DNA of 14,676 bases from Alphaproteobacteria bacterium UBA1254 (GCA_002308495.1 DBVW01000017.1:11723-26398); one strand, 5' to 3'. Shown: positions 6,961 through 13,670, numbered from the stretch's first letter. A program made the numbers and translations. Notes: generated by a model not told the origin, from the sequence alone.

Positions 6961-8322
6961 ATGAAAAAAGTTTCTTTTTGCGGAATATCCGGAAGCGGAA
7001 TGAGCGCTCTTGCTCAGGTTTTAAAATCAAGAGGTTATGATGTTTCAGGCTCGGATAGAAGTTTTGACCAAGGAAAAGATGAAAAAAATAAAAAAGCACT
7101 TGAAGAAATCGGTATTAAAATTTTCAAACAAGACGGCTCAGCTGTTAATAAAAACACAGATTTTTTATATATATCAACCGCTGTTGAAGATTCGATTCCA
7201 GATGTAAAAAAAGCTTTACAACTCGGTGTTAAAATAAAAAAACGCTCGGATTTGCTTTCAGAAATTTTTTCGGGATTTAAATACGGAATAGCTGTCGGCG
7301 GAACATCAGGTAAAACAACCCTAACAGCCATGATCGGTTTTATTTTGGACCGATTAGGAAAAAAACCGACCGTGATAAACGGCGGTTTGTTGAAAAATTA
7401 TCAAAAACAAAAAGGTATTGAAAATGTGATTTTAAATAACGGAAATATTGCCGTTATTGAGGCTGATGAAAGCGATGGATCTATTGAAAAATATAACCCT
7501 TACATTGCCGTTGTAAACAACATAACAATAGACCATAAACCGATTGTTGAATTAAAAAAACTGTTTTCGGATTTTATCAATAGGGCAAAGTTCGGCATTA
7601 TAAACCTTGATTGCGAAAATTCAAAAGAACTGATAAAAAACAAAAATGTCAAAACATTTTCAATTAAAAACCCGAAAGCCGATATATATTTTTCGGATAT
7701 AAAACCGTTAAAACACGGTGTTTCTTATAAATTTATGGATAAAAGATTTCATTTAAAACTGATCGGTTCTTTTAATGTTTCTAATGCCGCAGCGGCTGTT
7801 TTGGCAACATCAATGCTCGGAATTAACCCTAAAGATGCGGCTTTGGTTTTAGAAAAATTTTCAGGAACGAAAAGGCGTCTTGATGTGATAGGAACAAAAA
7901 AATCTATCACGGTAATTGATGATTTTGCACATAATCCGGATAAAGTGAAAGCTTCAATGTCAGCCTTGCGTGATTATAAAGGCAGACTTATTGTCATGTT
8001 TCAACCGCACGGTTTTTCACCGATGCGTATGATGGGAAAAGAAATTATAGAAAGTTTTCATCAAACAATGAATAAAAATGATGTTTTATTTATGCCTGAA
8101 ATTTTTTATGCCGGCGGTAGTGTAAAAAAAGATATTTCATCAAAAGATTTAATTGAGTTTGCTAAGTCTTTAAATTTAAATGCTTTCTTTTATCAAACAC
8201 GTGATGAGATAAAAAAACAAATTATAAAAATCGCCAAAAAAGGTGATCGAATTGTGATTATGGGCGCACGTGATAACGGTTTAACGGATTTTTGTAAAAG
8301 TATTTTAAAAGAGATAAAATAA
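6961..8322 (+). CDS. Mur ligase, MurC/Mpl-like
   Basis: A three-domain Mur ligase of 453 aa that would join an amino acid or peptide to UDP-MurNAc using ATP in the cytoplasm. Motifs: the N-terminal UDP-binding GISGSGMSALA (8-18) resembles MurC. The ATP loop is GGTSGKTT (113-120), with Ser where MurC usually has His. EADESDGS (167-174) is MurC-like. DHK (191-193) stands in the central-domain His region. KRRLD (304-308) and DDFAHNPDK (320-328) are closer to Mpl, the muropeptide-recycling ligase. FQPHGFSPMR (348-357) matches MurC's FQPHRYTR only partly. The mixture suggests a side branch and not the housekeeping MurC of the division cluster. With a cytoplasmic VanY-like peptidase one base downstream, cell-wall peptide salvage is the favoured role. 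Start: ATG with AAGGA upstream. Confidence 0.88.
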   Translation: MKKVSFCGISGSGMSALAQVLKSRGYDVSGSDRSFDQGKDEKNKKALEEIGIKIFKQDGSAVNKNTDFLYISTAVEDSIPDVKKALQLGVKIKKRSDLLSEIFSGFKYGIAVGGTSGKTTLTAMIGFILDRLGKKPTVINGGLLKNYQKQKGIENVILNNGNIAVIEADESDGSIEKYNPYIAVVNNITIDHKPIVELKKLFSDFINRAKFGIINLDCENSKELIKNKNVKTFSIKNPKADIYFSDIKPLKHGVSYKFMDKRFHLKLIGSFNVSNAAAAVLATSMLGINPKDAALVLEKFSGTKRRLDVIGTKKSITVIDDFAHNPDKVKASMSALRDYKGRLIVMFQPHGFSPMRMMGKEIIESFHQTMNKNDVLFMPEIFYAGGSVKKDISSKDLIEFAKSLNLNAFFYQTRDEIKKQIIKIAKKGDRIVIMGARDNGLTDFCKSILKEIK

Positions 8323-8323
8323 A

Positions 8324-8899
8324 ATGGATTATACAATATTGGTCAATAATAAAAATCTGTTATCTTCCGAGTATATTCCGCAGGACTTGGTTGAAATTAA
8401 CGAACCGATGGGTTCTAAATTAGATAAAACTTATGTTAACAAGCTTAATATAAAAGCATATCATGCTTTTAAAAAAATGCAAAAAGACGCTTTAAAAGAA
8501 GGATATGAAATATTTATCGATTCTTCTTACAGAACTTATAATTATCAAAAGAAAATATTTGATAAAACCGTTCAAGAAAAGGGAGAAAAACACGCTCTTA
8601 AATTTGTTGCAAAACCAGGCGGAAGTGAACATCAAACAGGCTTGGCGATAGATATCATATTCAGAAGAAACAACAAAATGATAGAAGAGCAAAATGAAAA
8701 TGATCCGGAAATAAAGTGGTTATTTTTAAATGCTTATAAATACGGGTTTATTTTAAGATATCCGAAAGGAAAAGAAAAAATAACCGGATTTAATTTTGAA
8801 CCGTGGCATTTCAGATTTGTAGGAAAAGAGTTAGCTAAAAAAATATTTAGCGAAAATATAACATTGGAAGAATATTATATTTTAAAAAACAGAACCTAG
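8324..8899 (+). CDS. VanY/LdcB-type D-alanyl-D-alanine (or L,D-) carboxypeptidase
   Basis: Peptidase family M15B zinc enzyme, 191 aa, that trims the terminal D-Ala from cell-wall peptides. The signature is complete: DSSYRTYNYQ (66-75), then SxHxxGxAxD as SEHQTGLAID (101-110) giving zinc ligands His103 and Asp110, then EPWH (159-162) with catalytic Glu159 and zinc ligand His162, and the typical YGFILRYP before it. There is no signal peptide or membrane anchor, unusual for enzymes acting on the wall, so it probably works on recycled peptides in the cytoplasm. The ATG begins one base after the Mur ligase stop, suggesting translational coupling. Whether it cleaves D-Ala-D-Ala or L,D bonds cannot be decided here. 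Its last 18 bases overlap the convergent gene 8882-9550. Confidence 0.92.
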   Translation: MDYTILVNNKNLLSSEYIPQDLVEINEPMGSKLDKTYVNKLNIKAYHAFKKMQKDALKEGYEIFIDSSYRTYNYQKKIFDKTVQEKGEKHALKFVAKPGGSEHQTGLAIDIIFRRNNKMIEEQNENDPEIKWLFLNAYKYGFILRYPKGKEKITGFNFEPWHFRFVGKELAKKIFSENITLEEYYILKNRT

Positions 8900-9550
8900 A
8901 AGTGTTTTAATTTCAGTAAAATATTGAATTGTTAAATGATTAACAAAATTAAAATATTTTAAGACGGCTGATAAACCATTGTTATTATAAACAATAACAG
9001 AACCGATAGTTAATAAATTTATTCCGGGTAAAAACATAAAACAAAACTTATATCCGACTTTTTTTAAATCTGTCTGATCGGGATGTATTTGAGAAGCAAC
9101 CGTATCAATATGATAACCTAAAAAATAACCTAAAATAAAATTCCATATCAACTGACCAGGTAAAAAACTCATCACACATATATAAATAAAACAAAAAAGA
9201 GGGAAAAAGTACGGTGCAATAATAATCAGCCAGTTACCTTCACCGACAAACCCCATTTCACCGCCCGTATCATCCGGATTTAAGCGAATATGTTTAACCT
9301 TATGAAAAGTTAAAAGTGCAAAAAAACTATGTGTTAATTCATGAGCAACAACCTGCATTGAAGTTTGAACGGTTGCATCCATCATTGTTTTTGAAAAAAC
9401 AAACAACACAACACCTGCTAAAAAAACAAACATTTTAACATTTATTTGAAAAAAACGGAAAGAATAAATAAGCGCCGGGGTTAAAATAAGTATATACCAC
9501 GCAAGCGGCCATTTCACAAAATTAATGATTTTATCAAACAAATGAGACAT
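8882..9550 (-). CDS. Integral membrane protein with HExxH motif, M50B-like
   Basis: A 222-aa polytopic membrane protein with hydrophobic segments near residues 17-31, 37-53, 107-128, 134-147 and 168-187. HELTH (70-74), preceded by QVVA and followed by FFALLTFHKVKHIRL, strongly resembles the zinc site of M50B-like proteins (HExxH-x-n-G-x-V). The TGGEMGFVG stretch matches the glycine-rich part after it. HPDQTDLKKVG (156-166) may give the third ligand, Asp161. The gene follows dnaQ by 6 bases and has no clear Shine-Dalgarno, so it is probably the last gene of the coaE-dnaQ operon. In many Alphaproteobacteria secB occupies this position. Substrate unknown; proteolytic activity is inferred. Confidence 0.75.
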   Translation of the reverse strand: MSHLFDKIINFVKWPLAWYILILTPALIYSFRFFQINVKMFVFLAGVVLFVFSKTMMDATVQTSMQVVAHELTHSFFALLTFHKVKHIRLNPDDTGGEMGFVGEGNWLIIIAPYFFPLFCFIYICVMSFLPGQLIWNFILGYFLGYHIDTVASQIHPDQTDLKKVGYKFCFMFLPGINLLTIGSVIVYNNNGLSAVLKYFNFVNHLTIQYFTEIKTLLGSVF

Positions 9551-9556
9551 ATTTTT

Positions 9557-10246
9557 TTAATTATTCCAAATCGCGTTTGTTATTTTATTTTTTAAAAATT
9601 CTTCATGTGTTTTTTGTTCATCATCTGTTAAATTAAAATTTCTCGGTTTAAGGTATTTTTTTTCAAATATATTTTGTTCTTCTTGATTTTTAACTTCTTT
9701 ATTTTCAGAACTTAAATCCATAGACGGTTCAGCCCCGCCTAATAACTCAAGATAAACTTCGGCTAATAATTCCGCATCAAGAAGCGCGCCGTGTTTTGTT
9801 CGTTTTGAATTATCAATATTAAAACGTTTACATAACGCATCAAGATTGTTACGAGCACCCGGAAATTTTGATTTTGCTATTTCTAAAGTATCAACAACTT
9901 CATGATTGATTAAAGTATCAAAACCGTTGTGTTTAAGTTCATAATTTACAAAATTCATATCAAAAGATGCATTATGAGCAACCAAAATACCGTCATCACC
10001 GACAAAATTTAAAAAATCTTTCGCAATTTCGGAAAAACGGGGATAGTTTTGTAAAAATTCGGTAGATAAACCGTGAATTTTAAAAGCTTCTTCCGGTACT
10101 TCACGAAGAGGATTGATATATTGATGATATGTTTTACCGGTCGGAATATGATTAATAAGTTCAATAGCGCCTATTTCAACCAATTTATCACCTTGGTGTG
10201 GATCAAAACCTGTTGTTTCCGTATCAAAAACAATTTCTCTTAACAT
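9557..10246 (-). CDS. dnaQ: DNA polymerase III epsilon subunit (3'-5' proofreading exonuclease)
   Basis: DEDDh exonuclease that proofreads for the replicative polymerase. Exo I DTETTG (8-13) supplies Asp8 and Glu10, Exo II HNASFDMNF (91-99) supplies Asp96, and Exo III HGALLDAELLAEVY (152-165) supplies His152 and Asp157. The exonuclease domain ends near residue 171. The remaining ~58 residues form a charged tail, which in the E. coli protein is the region that binds the polymerase alpha subunit. The start codon overlaps the end of coaE by 7 bases, so the two are translationally coupled. The coaE-dnaQ order is typical of Alphaproteobacteria and distinguishes this from exonuclease-domain relatives. 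Confidence 0.96.
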   Translation of the reverse strand: MLREIVFDTETTGFDPHQGDKLVEIGAIELINHIPTGKTYHQYINPLREVPEEAFKIHGLSTEFLQNYPRFSEIAKDFLNFVGDDGILVAHNASFDMNFVNYELKHNGFDTLINHEVVDTLEIAKSKFPGARNNLDALCKRFNIDNSKRTKHGALLDAELLAEVYLELLGGAEPSMDLSSENKEVKNQEEQNIFEKKYLKPRNFNLTDDEQKTHEEFLKNKITNAIWNN

Positions 10247-10821
10247 GTTTCAAGTTCTTTCGTAATTTGTATAATATCTGTTTTTAAATGATTTAAAGAT
10301 TGATTTGTATCAATAATAAAACACGACACATCAGGTATAATTGTTTTATCTTGATTATTAAAAATCTTTTCAAAATCATTTTCACTTATTTTATCACGAA
10401 ACATAACACGTTTTTCCATCACTTTATAAGGTGCTGTCGTAATAATCGTATTTGAACAATATTTATTTAAACCCATTTTAAATAACAAAGCCGATTCGAT
10501 AAAAATAAAATAAGGATTAAAACGATTTTTATGAATTGTTTTTAATAATTTATTTTTTAAATAAGGGTGTGTTAAAGATTCTAATTTTTGAAGCTCTTTT
10601 TCGTTTGAAAAAACAAGATTTCGAAGTGTTTTTTTATGAAATTCATTATTTTTAAAAGTTTGAGGAAATTCTTGTTTGATGACTTTTAGAAAATTTTTTT
10701 CAAAATACATTTTTCGGCACCAAACATCCATATCAAAAACAACATAACCTAAATCTTTGAAGATTTGGCCGACTGTTGTTTTACCGCTTCCGATAAAACC
10801 GGTAATACCTATCAGTTTCAT
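10240..10821 (-). CDS. coaE: Dephospho-CoA kinase
   Basis: Last enzyme of coenzyme A synthesis: phosphorylates dephospho-CoA with ATP in the cytoplasm. Walker A GFIGSGKT (8-15) stands at the extreme N-terminus, followed by the substrate-site segment VVFDMDVWCRKMY (27-39), where the usual DAD is DMD. LVFSNEKELQKLESLTHP (residues about 69-86) is a recognisable CoaE signature. The length of 193 aa is normal. The start at 10821 has only a weak AAAGA upstream. First gene of the minus-strand coaE-dnaQ-M50B operon, transcribed away from the candidate replication origin. A perfect TATAAT (10843-10838) is a plausible -10 box and overlaps a DnaA box. Confidence 0.95.
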   Translation of the reverse strand: MKLIGITGFIGSGKTTVGQIFKDLGYVVFDMDVWCRKMYFEKNFLKVIKQEFPQTFKNNEFHKKTLRNLVFSNEKELQKLESLTHPYLKNKLLKTIHKNRFNPYFIFIESALLFKMGLNKYCSNTIITTAPYKVMEKRVMFRDKISENDFEKIFNNQDKTIIPDVSCFIIDTNQSLNHLKTDIIQITKELETC

Positions 10822-10837
10822 TTTTTATCTTTCAAAA

Positions 10838-10843
10838 ATTATA
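10838..10843 (-). promoter_or_regulatory. Probable -10 box of coaE
   Basis: TATAAT on the minus strand, 17 bases before the coaE ATG. No good -35 hexamer stands at 16-18 bases upstream. It overlaps the DnaA box at 10839-10847, so DnaA binding could influence coaE-dnaQ transcription. Confidence 0.4.
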
Positions 10844-10847
10844 CACA
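10839..10847 (+). promoter_or_regulatory. DnaA box TTATACACA
   Basis: Exact match to TTATNCACA. With the copy at 10862-10870 it forms an inverted pair whose arms extend to 11 bases (TTATACACAAA at 10839-10849 and TTTGTGTATAA at 10860-10870) with a 10-base centre. Confidence 0.6.
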
Positions 10848-10861
10848 AAAAAAGACTTATT

Positions 10862-10870
10862 TGTGTATAA
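10862..10870 (-). promoter_or_regulatory. DnaA box TTATACACA
   Basis: Exact match to TTATNCACA on the minus strand and right arm of the inverted pair beginning at 10839. Confidence 0.6.
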
Positions 10871-11038
10871 AAACCCCTGTTTTTAAGAAGTATACTTTTT
10901 TATTCATATTATTTAAAATAAATCAGATAACTTATAAACATGTTGATGATATTATCAACATCTTGTGAATTATGAGTATAAAAAATATAAAATATTGTAT
11001 TATCTCAATAATAAAAACTCAAAAATATAAAATAATTT

Positions 11039-11047
11039 TGTGTATAA
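11039..11047 (-). promoter_or_regulatory. DnaA box TTATACACA
   Basis: Third identical copy, minus strand, on the other side of the A/T-only stretch. Confidence 0.6.
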
Positions 11048-11124
11048 AAAATAATAAACAGATTAAACAGGGATATACAAAAACAACAAATATTTTAAAA
11101 ATTTAAATAGTAGGTGAGAAGGAT

Positions 11125-11133
11125 TGTGAATAA
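11125..11133 (-). promoter_or_regulatory. DnaA box TTATTCACA
   Basis: Exact match to TTATNCACA on the minus strand, 17 bases before the rho -35 box. Confidence 0.5.
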
Positions 11134-11135
11134 AA

Positions 11136-11160
11136 TTAAAGTCAAAAATCTTGACTTTAA
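11136..11160. repeat. Inverted repeat over the rho -35 box
   Basis: TTAAAGTCAA (11136-11145) and TTGACTTTAA (11151-11160) are perfect 10-base arms around a 5-base centre. The right arm contains the -35 hexamer of the rho promoter, so it could be an operator. A similar AAGTC/GACTT dyad recurs at 11187-11204 and before eno (13740-13759). Confidence 0.55.
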
Positions 11161-11179
11161 AATATATTTCTGATATATA
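11151..11179 (+). promoter_or_regulatory. Promoter of rho
   Basis: CTTGACT with hexamer TTGACT (11151-11156), 17-base spacer, TATATA (11174-11179). Transcription would start near 11186, giving a leader of about 48 bases that holds a small hairpin (11187-11192 with 11199-11204) followed by a T-run. Confidence 0.65.
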
Positions 11180-11233
11180 ACTCAACAAGTCATATTCTTG
11201 ACTTTTTTCCATTTTAACATTTAAAGGTTTGAT

Positions 11234-12487
11234 ATGTATTTAAAAGAGATAAAAGAAAAGTCTCCGAAAGAGCTTTTAACATGGGCTGAAGATTTAGGTG
11301 TCGAAGAAGCCTCATCAATGCGTGTTCAGGATTTGGTTTTTGCAATTATGAATAAAATTGCAGACGGTAATGAAGTTATTCATGCTGATGGTGTGATTGA
11401 AGTTTTACCGGACGGATTTGGTTTTTTAAGATCTTCAAAATCAAATTATTTAGCAAGTGCTGATGATATTTATGTGGCTCCTTCACAAGTTAAAAAATAT
11501 TCTCTTCGAACAGGTGATACGGTTGAAGGTGAAATAAGAGCACCGAAAGAAAATGAACGTTATTTTGCTTTAACCAATGTAATTAAAGTTAATTTTGAAG
11601 ACCCTGAAAAATCAAAACTTCGTGTTAATTTTGACAACTTAACACCTTTATATCCGACCGAAAAATTAAATTTTGATATTATTTGCGGTGAAAAAGATTA
11701 TACGACACGTGTAATTGATTTGATAGCACCTCAGGGAAAAGGTCAACGTGGACTTATCGTGGCACCTCCGAGAACAGGTAAAACGGTTATGCTTCAAAAT
11801 ATAGCTCACGCTATAGCCGTAAATCATCCTGAAGTATATTTAATGGTTTTATTAATTGATGAAAGACCGGAAGAAGTAACGGATATGACACGATCTGTAA
11901 AAGGTGAGGTGATTTCTTCAACATTTGATGAGCCGGCAACACGCCATGTCCAAGTAGCCGAACTTGTGATTGAAAAAGCAAAACGTTTGGTTGAAACAAA
12001 AAAAGATGTTGTGATTTTACTTGACTCTATCACACGTTTAGGACGTGCTTATAATGCGGTTGTACCGTCATCAGGTAAAGTTTTAACAGGTGGTGTTGAT
12101 GCAAATGCGCTGCAACGTCCGAAACGTATTTTAGGTGCAGCACGTAATGTGGAAGAAGGCGGTTCACTCACAATTATTGCAACAGCTTTGATTGATACAG
12201 GCTCTAAAATGGATGAAGTTATTTTTGAAGAATTCAAAGGAACAGGTAACTCTGAAATTATCTTAGACCGTAAATTAACTGATAAACGTTTATTCCCGAC
12301 AATTGATATCACACGCTCCGGTACACGTAAAGAAGAACTTCTTGTTGATAAAGCAACACTTTCTAAAATGTGGGTTTTACGTCGCGTTTTAATGCAAATG
12401 GGTGTAACGGACGGTATGGAATTTTTACTTGATAAATTAAGGGTTTCAAAAGATAACCAAGATTTCTTTAATAATATGAATTCTTAA
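11234..12487 (+). CDS. rho: Transcription termination factor Rho
   Basis: Hexameric RNA-dependent ATPase/helicase that ends transcription of untranslated RNA. The N-terminal helical domain is followed by the RNA-binding cold-shock-like domain with GFGFLR (61-66). The motor then shows Walker A APPRTGKT (177-184), LLIDERPEEVTDM (206-218), Walker B LLDSITRL (262-269), the Q-loop around VLTGGVDANAL (283-293) and the R-loop DTGSKMD (321-327). At 417 aa it is close to the E. coli protein, with no insertion. The ATG at 11234 has AAAGG seven bases upstream. Its leader contains a weak hairpin plus T-run, which might allow attenuation, since rho is autoregulated in other bacteria. Confidence 0.98.
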   Translation: MYLKEIKEKSPKELLTWAEDLGVEEASSMRVQDLVFAIMNKIADGNEVIHADGVIEVLPDGFGFLRSSKSNYLASADDIYVAPSQVKKYSLRTGDTVEGEIRAPKENERYFALTNVIKVNFEDPEKSKLRVNFDNLTPLYPTEKLNFDIICGEKDYTTRVIDLIAPQGKGQRGLIVAPPRTGKTVMLQNIAHAIAVNHPEVYLMVLLIDERPEEVTDMTRSVKGEVISSTFDEPATRHVQVAELVIEKAKRLVETKKDVVILLDSITRLGRAYNAVVPSSGKVLTGGVDANALQRPKRILGAARNVEEGGSLTIIATALIDTGSKMDEVIFEEFKGTGNSEIILDRKLTDKRLFPTIDITRSGTRKEELLVDKATLSKMWVLRRVLMQMGVTDGMEFLLDKLRVSKDNQDFFNNMNS

Positions 12488-12514
12488 AAAAAAGCGCCAT
12501 ATCGGCGCTTTTTT
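12488..12514. terminator. Bidirectional terminator (rho / response regulator)
   Basis: AAAAAAGCGCC (12488-12498) pairs with GGCGCTTTTTT (12504-12514) around a 5-base loop. It overlaps the last bases of the convergent response-regulator gene, ending at 12513. Confidence 0.92.
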
Positions 12515-13130
12515 ATATCAACCCCATTTTTTGAGCGGTAATAACAGCTTGTGTTCGATTATTAACTTTTAATGAGCGAAGAAGCGCATTGATATGAAGT
12601 TTGACGGTTGCTTCGGAAACACCTATTTCATAAGCAATTTGTTTATTTGATTTTCCTTGAGCAATTAAATCCAAAACTTGAGATTGTCTGTTTGTAAGAG
12701 TTTTGGTATTTATTTTATTAATACTTTCATTTTCAATATCTTTTAAGGCTTGAGGAATATATTTTTCACCTGATAATATTTGTTTAAAAATTTCCTGTAA
12801 ATTCTGTATTTCAATACTTTTTGGAATATAACCGATAATATTATATTCTAAAATATGACGAATTTGATTAATATCTTCGGAAGATGAGATAATAACGATA
12901 TTTAATTTATCGGAAATTTCTTTTAAATTTTCAAGAGCTTTTAAAGGTTCAATATCACCCATATCCAAATTTAAAATAATAAAATCAATATTTTGTTCTT
13001 TTTTTAAAATTTGTTGAACTTGAGAAAAACTGCTAACCTGTAAAATAATACTGTCCGGTTTTATTTTTAATAAAGAAAGAGCAATATTATCTCGAAATAA
13101 AGCATGATCGTCCGCAATTAAAATTTTCAT
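12513..13130 (-). CDS. LuxR/NarL-type response regulator with atypical receiver
   Basis: A 205-aa DNA-binding regulator. The receiver domain (1-~120) keeps the acidic pair Asp7-Asp8, the switch Ser82 (IISSSED) and Lys104 (IPKS), but the phospho-acceptor position reads ILNLDM, so Asp54 is replaced by Asn54. The C-terminal LuxR helix-turn-helix (about 144-200) is intact: LTNRQSQVLDLIAQGKSNKQIA, then VSEATVKLHINALLRSL. The start at 13130 has AGGAGA upstream. No histidine kinase gene is nearby, so it is an orphan. Loss of the acceptor Asp suggests phosphorylation-independent control, although Asp56 two residues on might substitute. Targets unknown. The deaminase gene lies 87 bases upstream on the same strand without a clear terminator between. 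Confidence 0.9.
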   Translation of the reverse strand: MKILIADDHALFRDNIALSLLKIKPDSIILQVSSFSQVQQILKKEQNIDFIILNLDMGDIEPLKALENLKEISDKLNIVIISSSEDINQIRHILEYNIIGYIPKSIEIQNLQEIFKQILSGEKYIPQALKDIENESINKINTKTLTNRQSQVLDLIAQGKSNKQIAYEIGVSEATVKLHINALLRSLKVNNRTQAVITAQKMGLI

Positions 13131-13217
13131 CTTTTATTCTCCTAAAAATAAGATGTGCTTGATATAATTACTGATCAAAGCATTTAAAGTGCGGTTTTTT
13201 ATAAAAAGTTCAAAATA

Positions 13218-13670
13218 TTAAAGTTCGATATATTCAACACCGGCTTCTTCAAACATTTGTGCTGAATAAGAAAGTTTATCACGCCAAGTATTTTTAGGTG
13301 TTTTTTCATCAATAACAACTTTATTTGTTATAACGGTTTTAATACCGGCTTGGATAATAGCACGTGCACAATCAACACAAGGCGCATGTGTGGCATACAT
13401 TGTGCAGCCTTTAACTTGAACACCTGTTAAACAAGCGTTGTATAAAGCATTACGTTCGGCATGTTCAAAAAAATCATATTTAGTCGGACGTTCCAAACGT
13501 TCGGGAACATCATCTTTAACTCCTCTGACGGGCCCATTATAACCGGTGGCTCTGATTTCTTTATCGGGACCGACAATAACAGCACCTGTTTTTGTTGAAG
13601 GATCTTTTGACCACGAAGCAACCAAAAAAGCAAGCTCCATAAATCGTTTATTCCATTTATCCGAAAACAT
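13218..13670 (-). CDS. dCMP deaminase-family protein (ComEB-like)
   Basis: Zinc-dependent cytidine/deoxycytidylate deaminase fold, 150 aa. The catalytic HAERNA (70-75) gives zinc ligand His70 and proton-shuttle Glu72, and PCVDC (97-101) supplies Cys98 and Cys101. The N-terminal ASWSKDPSTKTGAVIV and GYNGPVRG segments are typical of dCMP deaminases, which turn dCMP into dUMP for thymidylate synthesis. The ATG at 13670 has AAGGA upstream. Length suits the short bacterial form. tRNA-adenosine and riboflavin deaminases share the zinc motif, but the TKTGAVIV...GYNG arrangement and the HAERNA spacing favour dCMP. Monofunctional activity is inferred from family only. Confidence 0.9.
   Translation of the reverse strand: MFSDKWNKRFMELAFLVASWSKDPSTKTGAVIVGPDKEIRATGYNGPVRGVKDDVPERLERPTKYDFFEHAERNALYNACLTGVQVKGCTMYATHAPCVDCARAIIQAGIKTVITNKVVIDEKTPKNTWRDKLSYSAQMFEEAGVEYIEL

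Larger units (their letters stand above)
10822..11233. other. Candidate chromosomal replication origin (oriC)
   Basis: A 412-base gene-free, very AT-rich region between divergent coaE and rho. It contains four exact matches to the DnaA-box consensus TTATNCACA: TTATACACA at 10839-10847 (+), 10862-10870 (-) and 11039-11047 (-), and TTATTCACA at 11125-11133 (-). Near matches occur at 10932-10940 (TTATAAACA) and 10964-10972 (-). A dyad TGTTGAT...ATCAACA (10941-10960) and long A/T-only stretches (about 10973-11110), suitable for unwinding, also lie here. In many Alphaproteobacteria the origin lies between hemE, near rho, and the maf-aroE-coaE-dnaQ block; this gap would be the shortened equivalent. 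Its genes point away on both sides. Function is inferred. The rho promoter and leader occupy its right end. Confidence 0.6.

Noticed and set aside
10765..10968. 67-codon plus-strand frame across the coaE start and the coaE-rho gap
   Set aside because: It runs antisense to the conserved coaE N-terminus, has no ribosome-binding site, and its translation is low-complexity from A/T-rich DNA.
10822..11233. CtrA-type TTAA-N7-TTAA sites and GANTC methylation sites in the candidate origin
   Set aside because: TTAA pairs occur only at wrong spacings and no GANTC was found, so Caulobacter-style control is not supported here.
13150..13210. Possible terminator between the deaminase and response-regulator genes
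   Set aside because: The GCATTTAAAGTGC symmetry has no loop and the T-run is on the wrong strand for the deaminase transcript.
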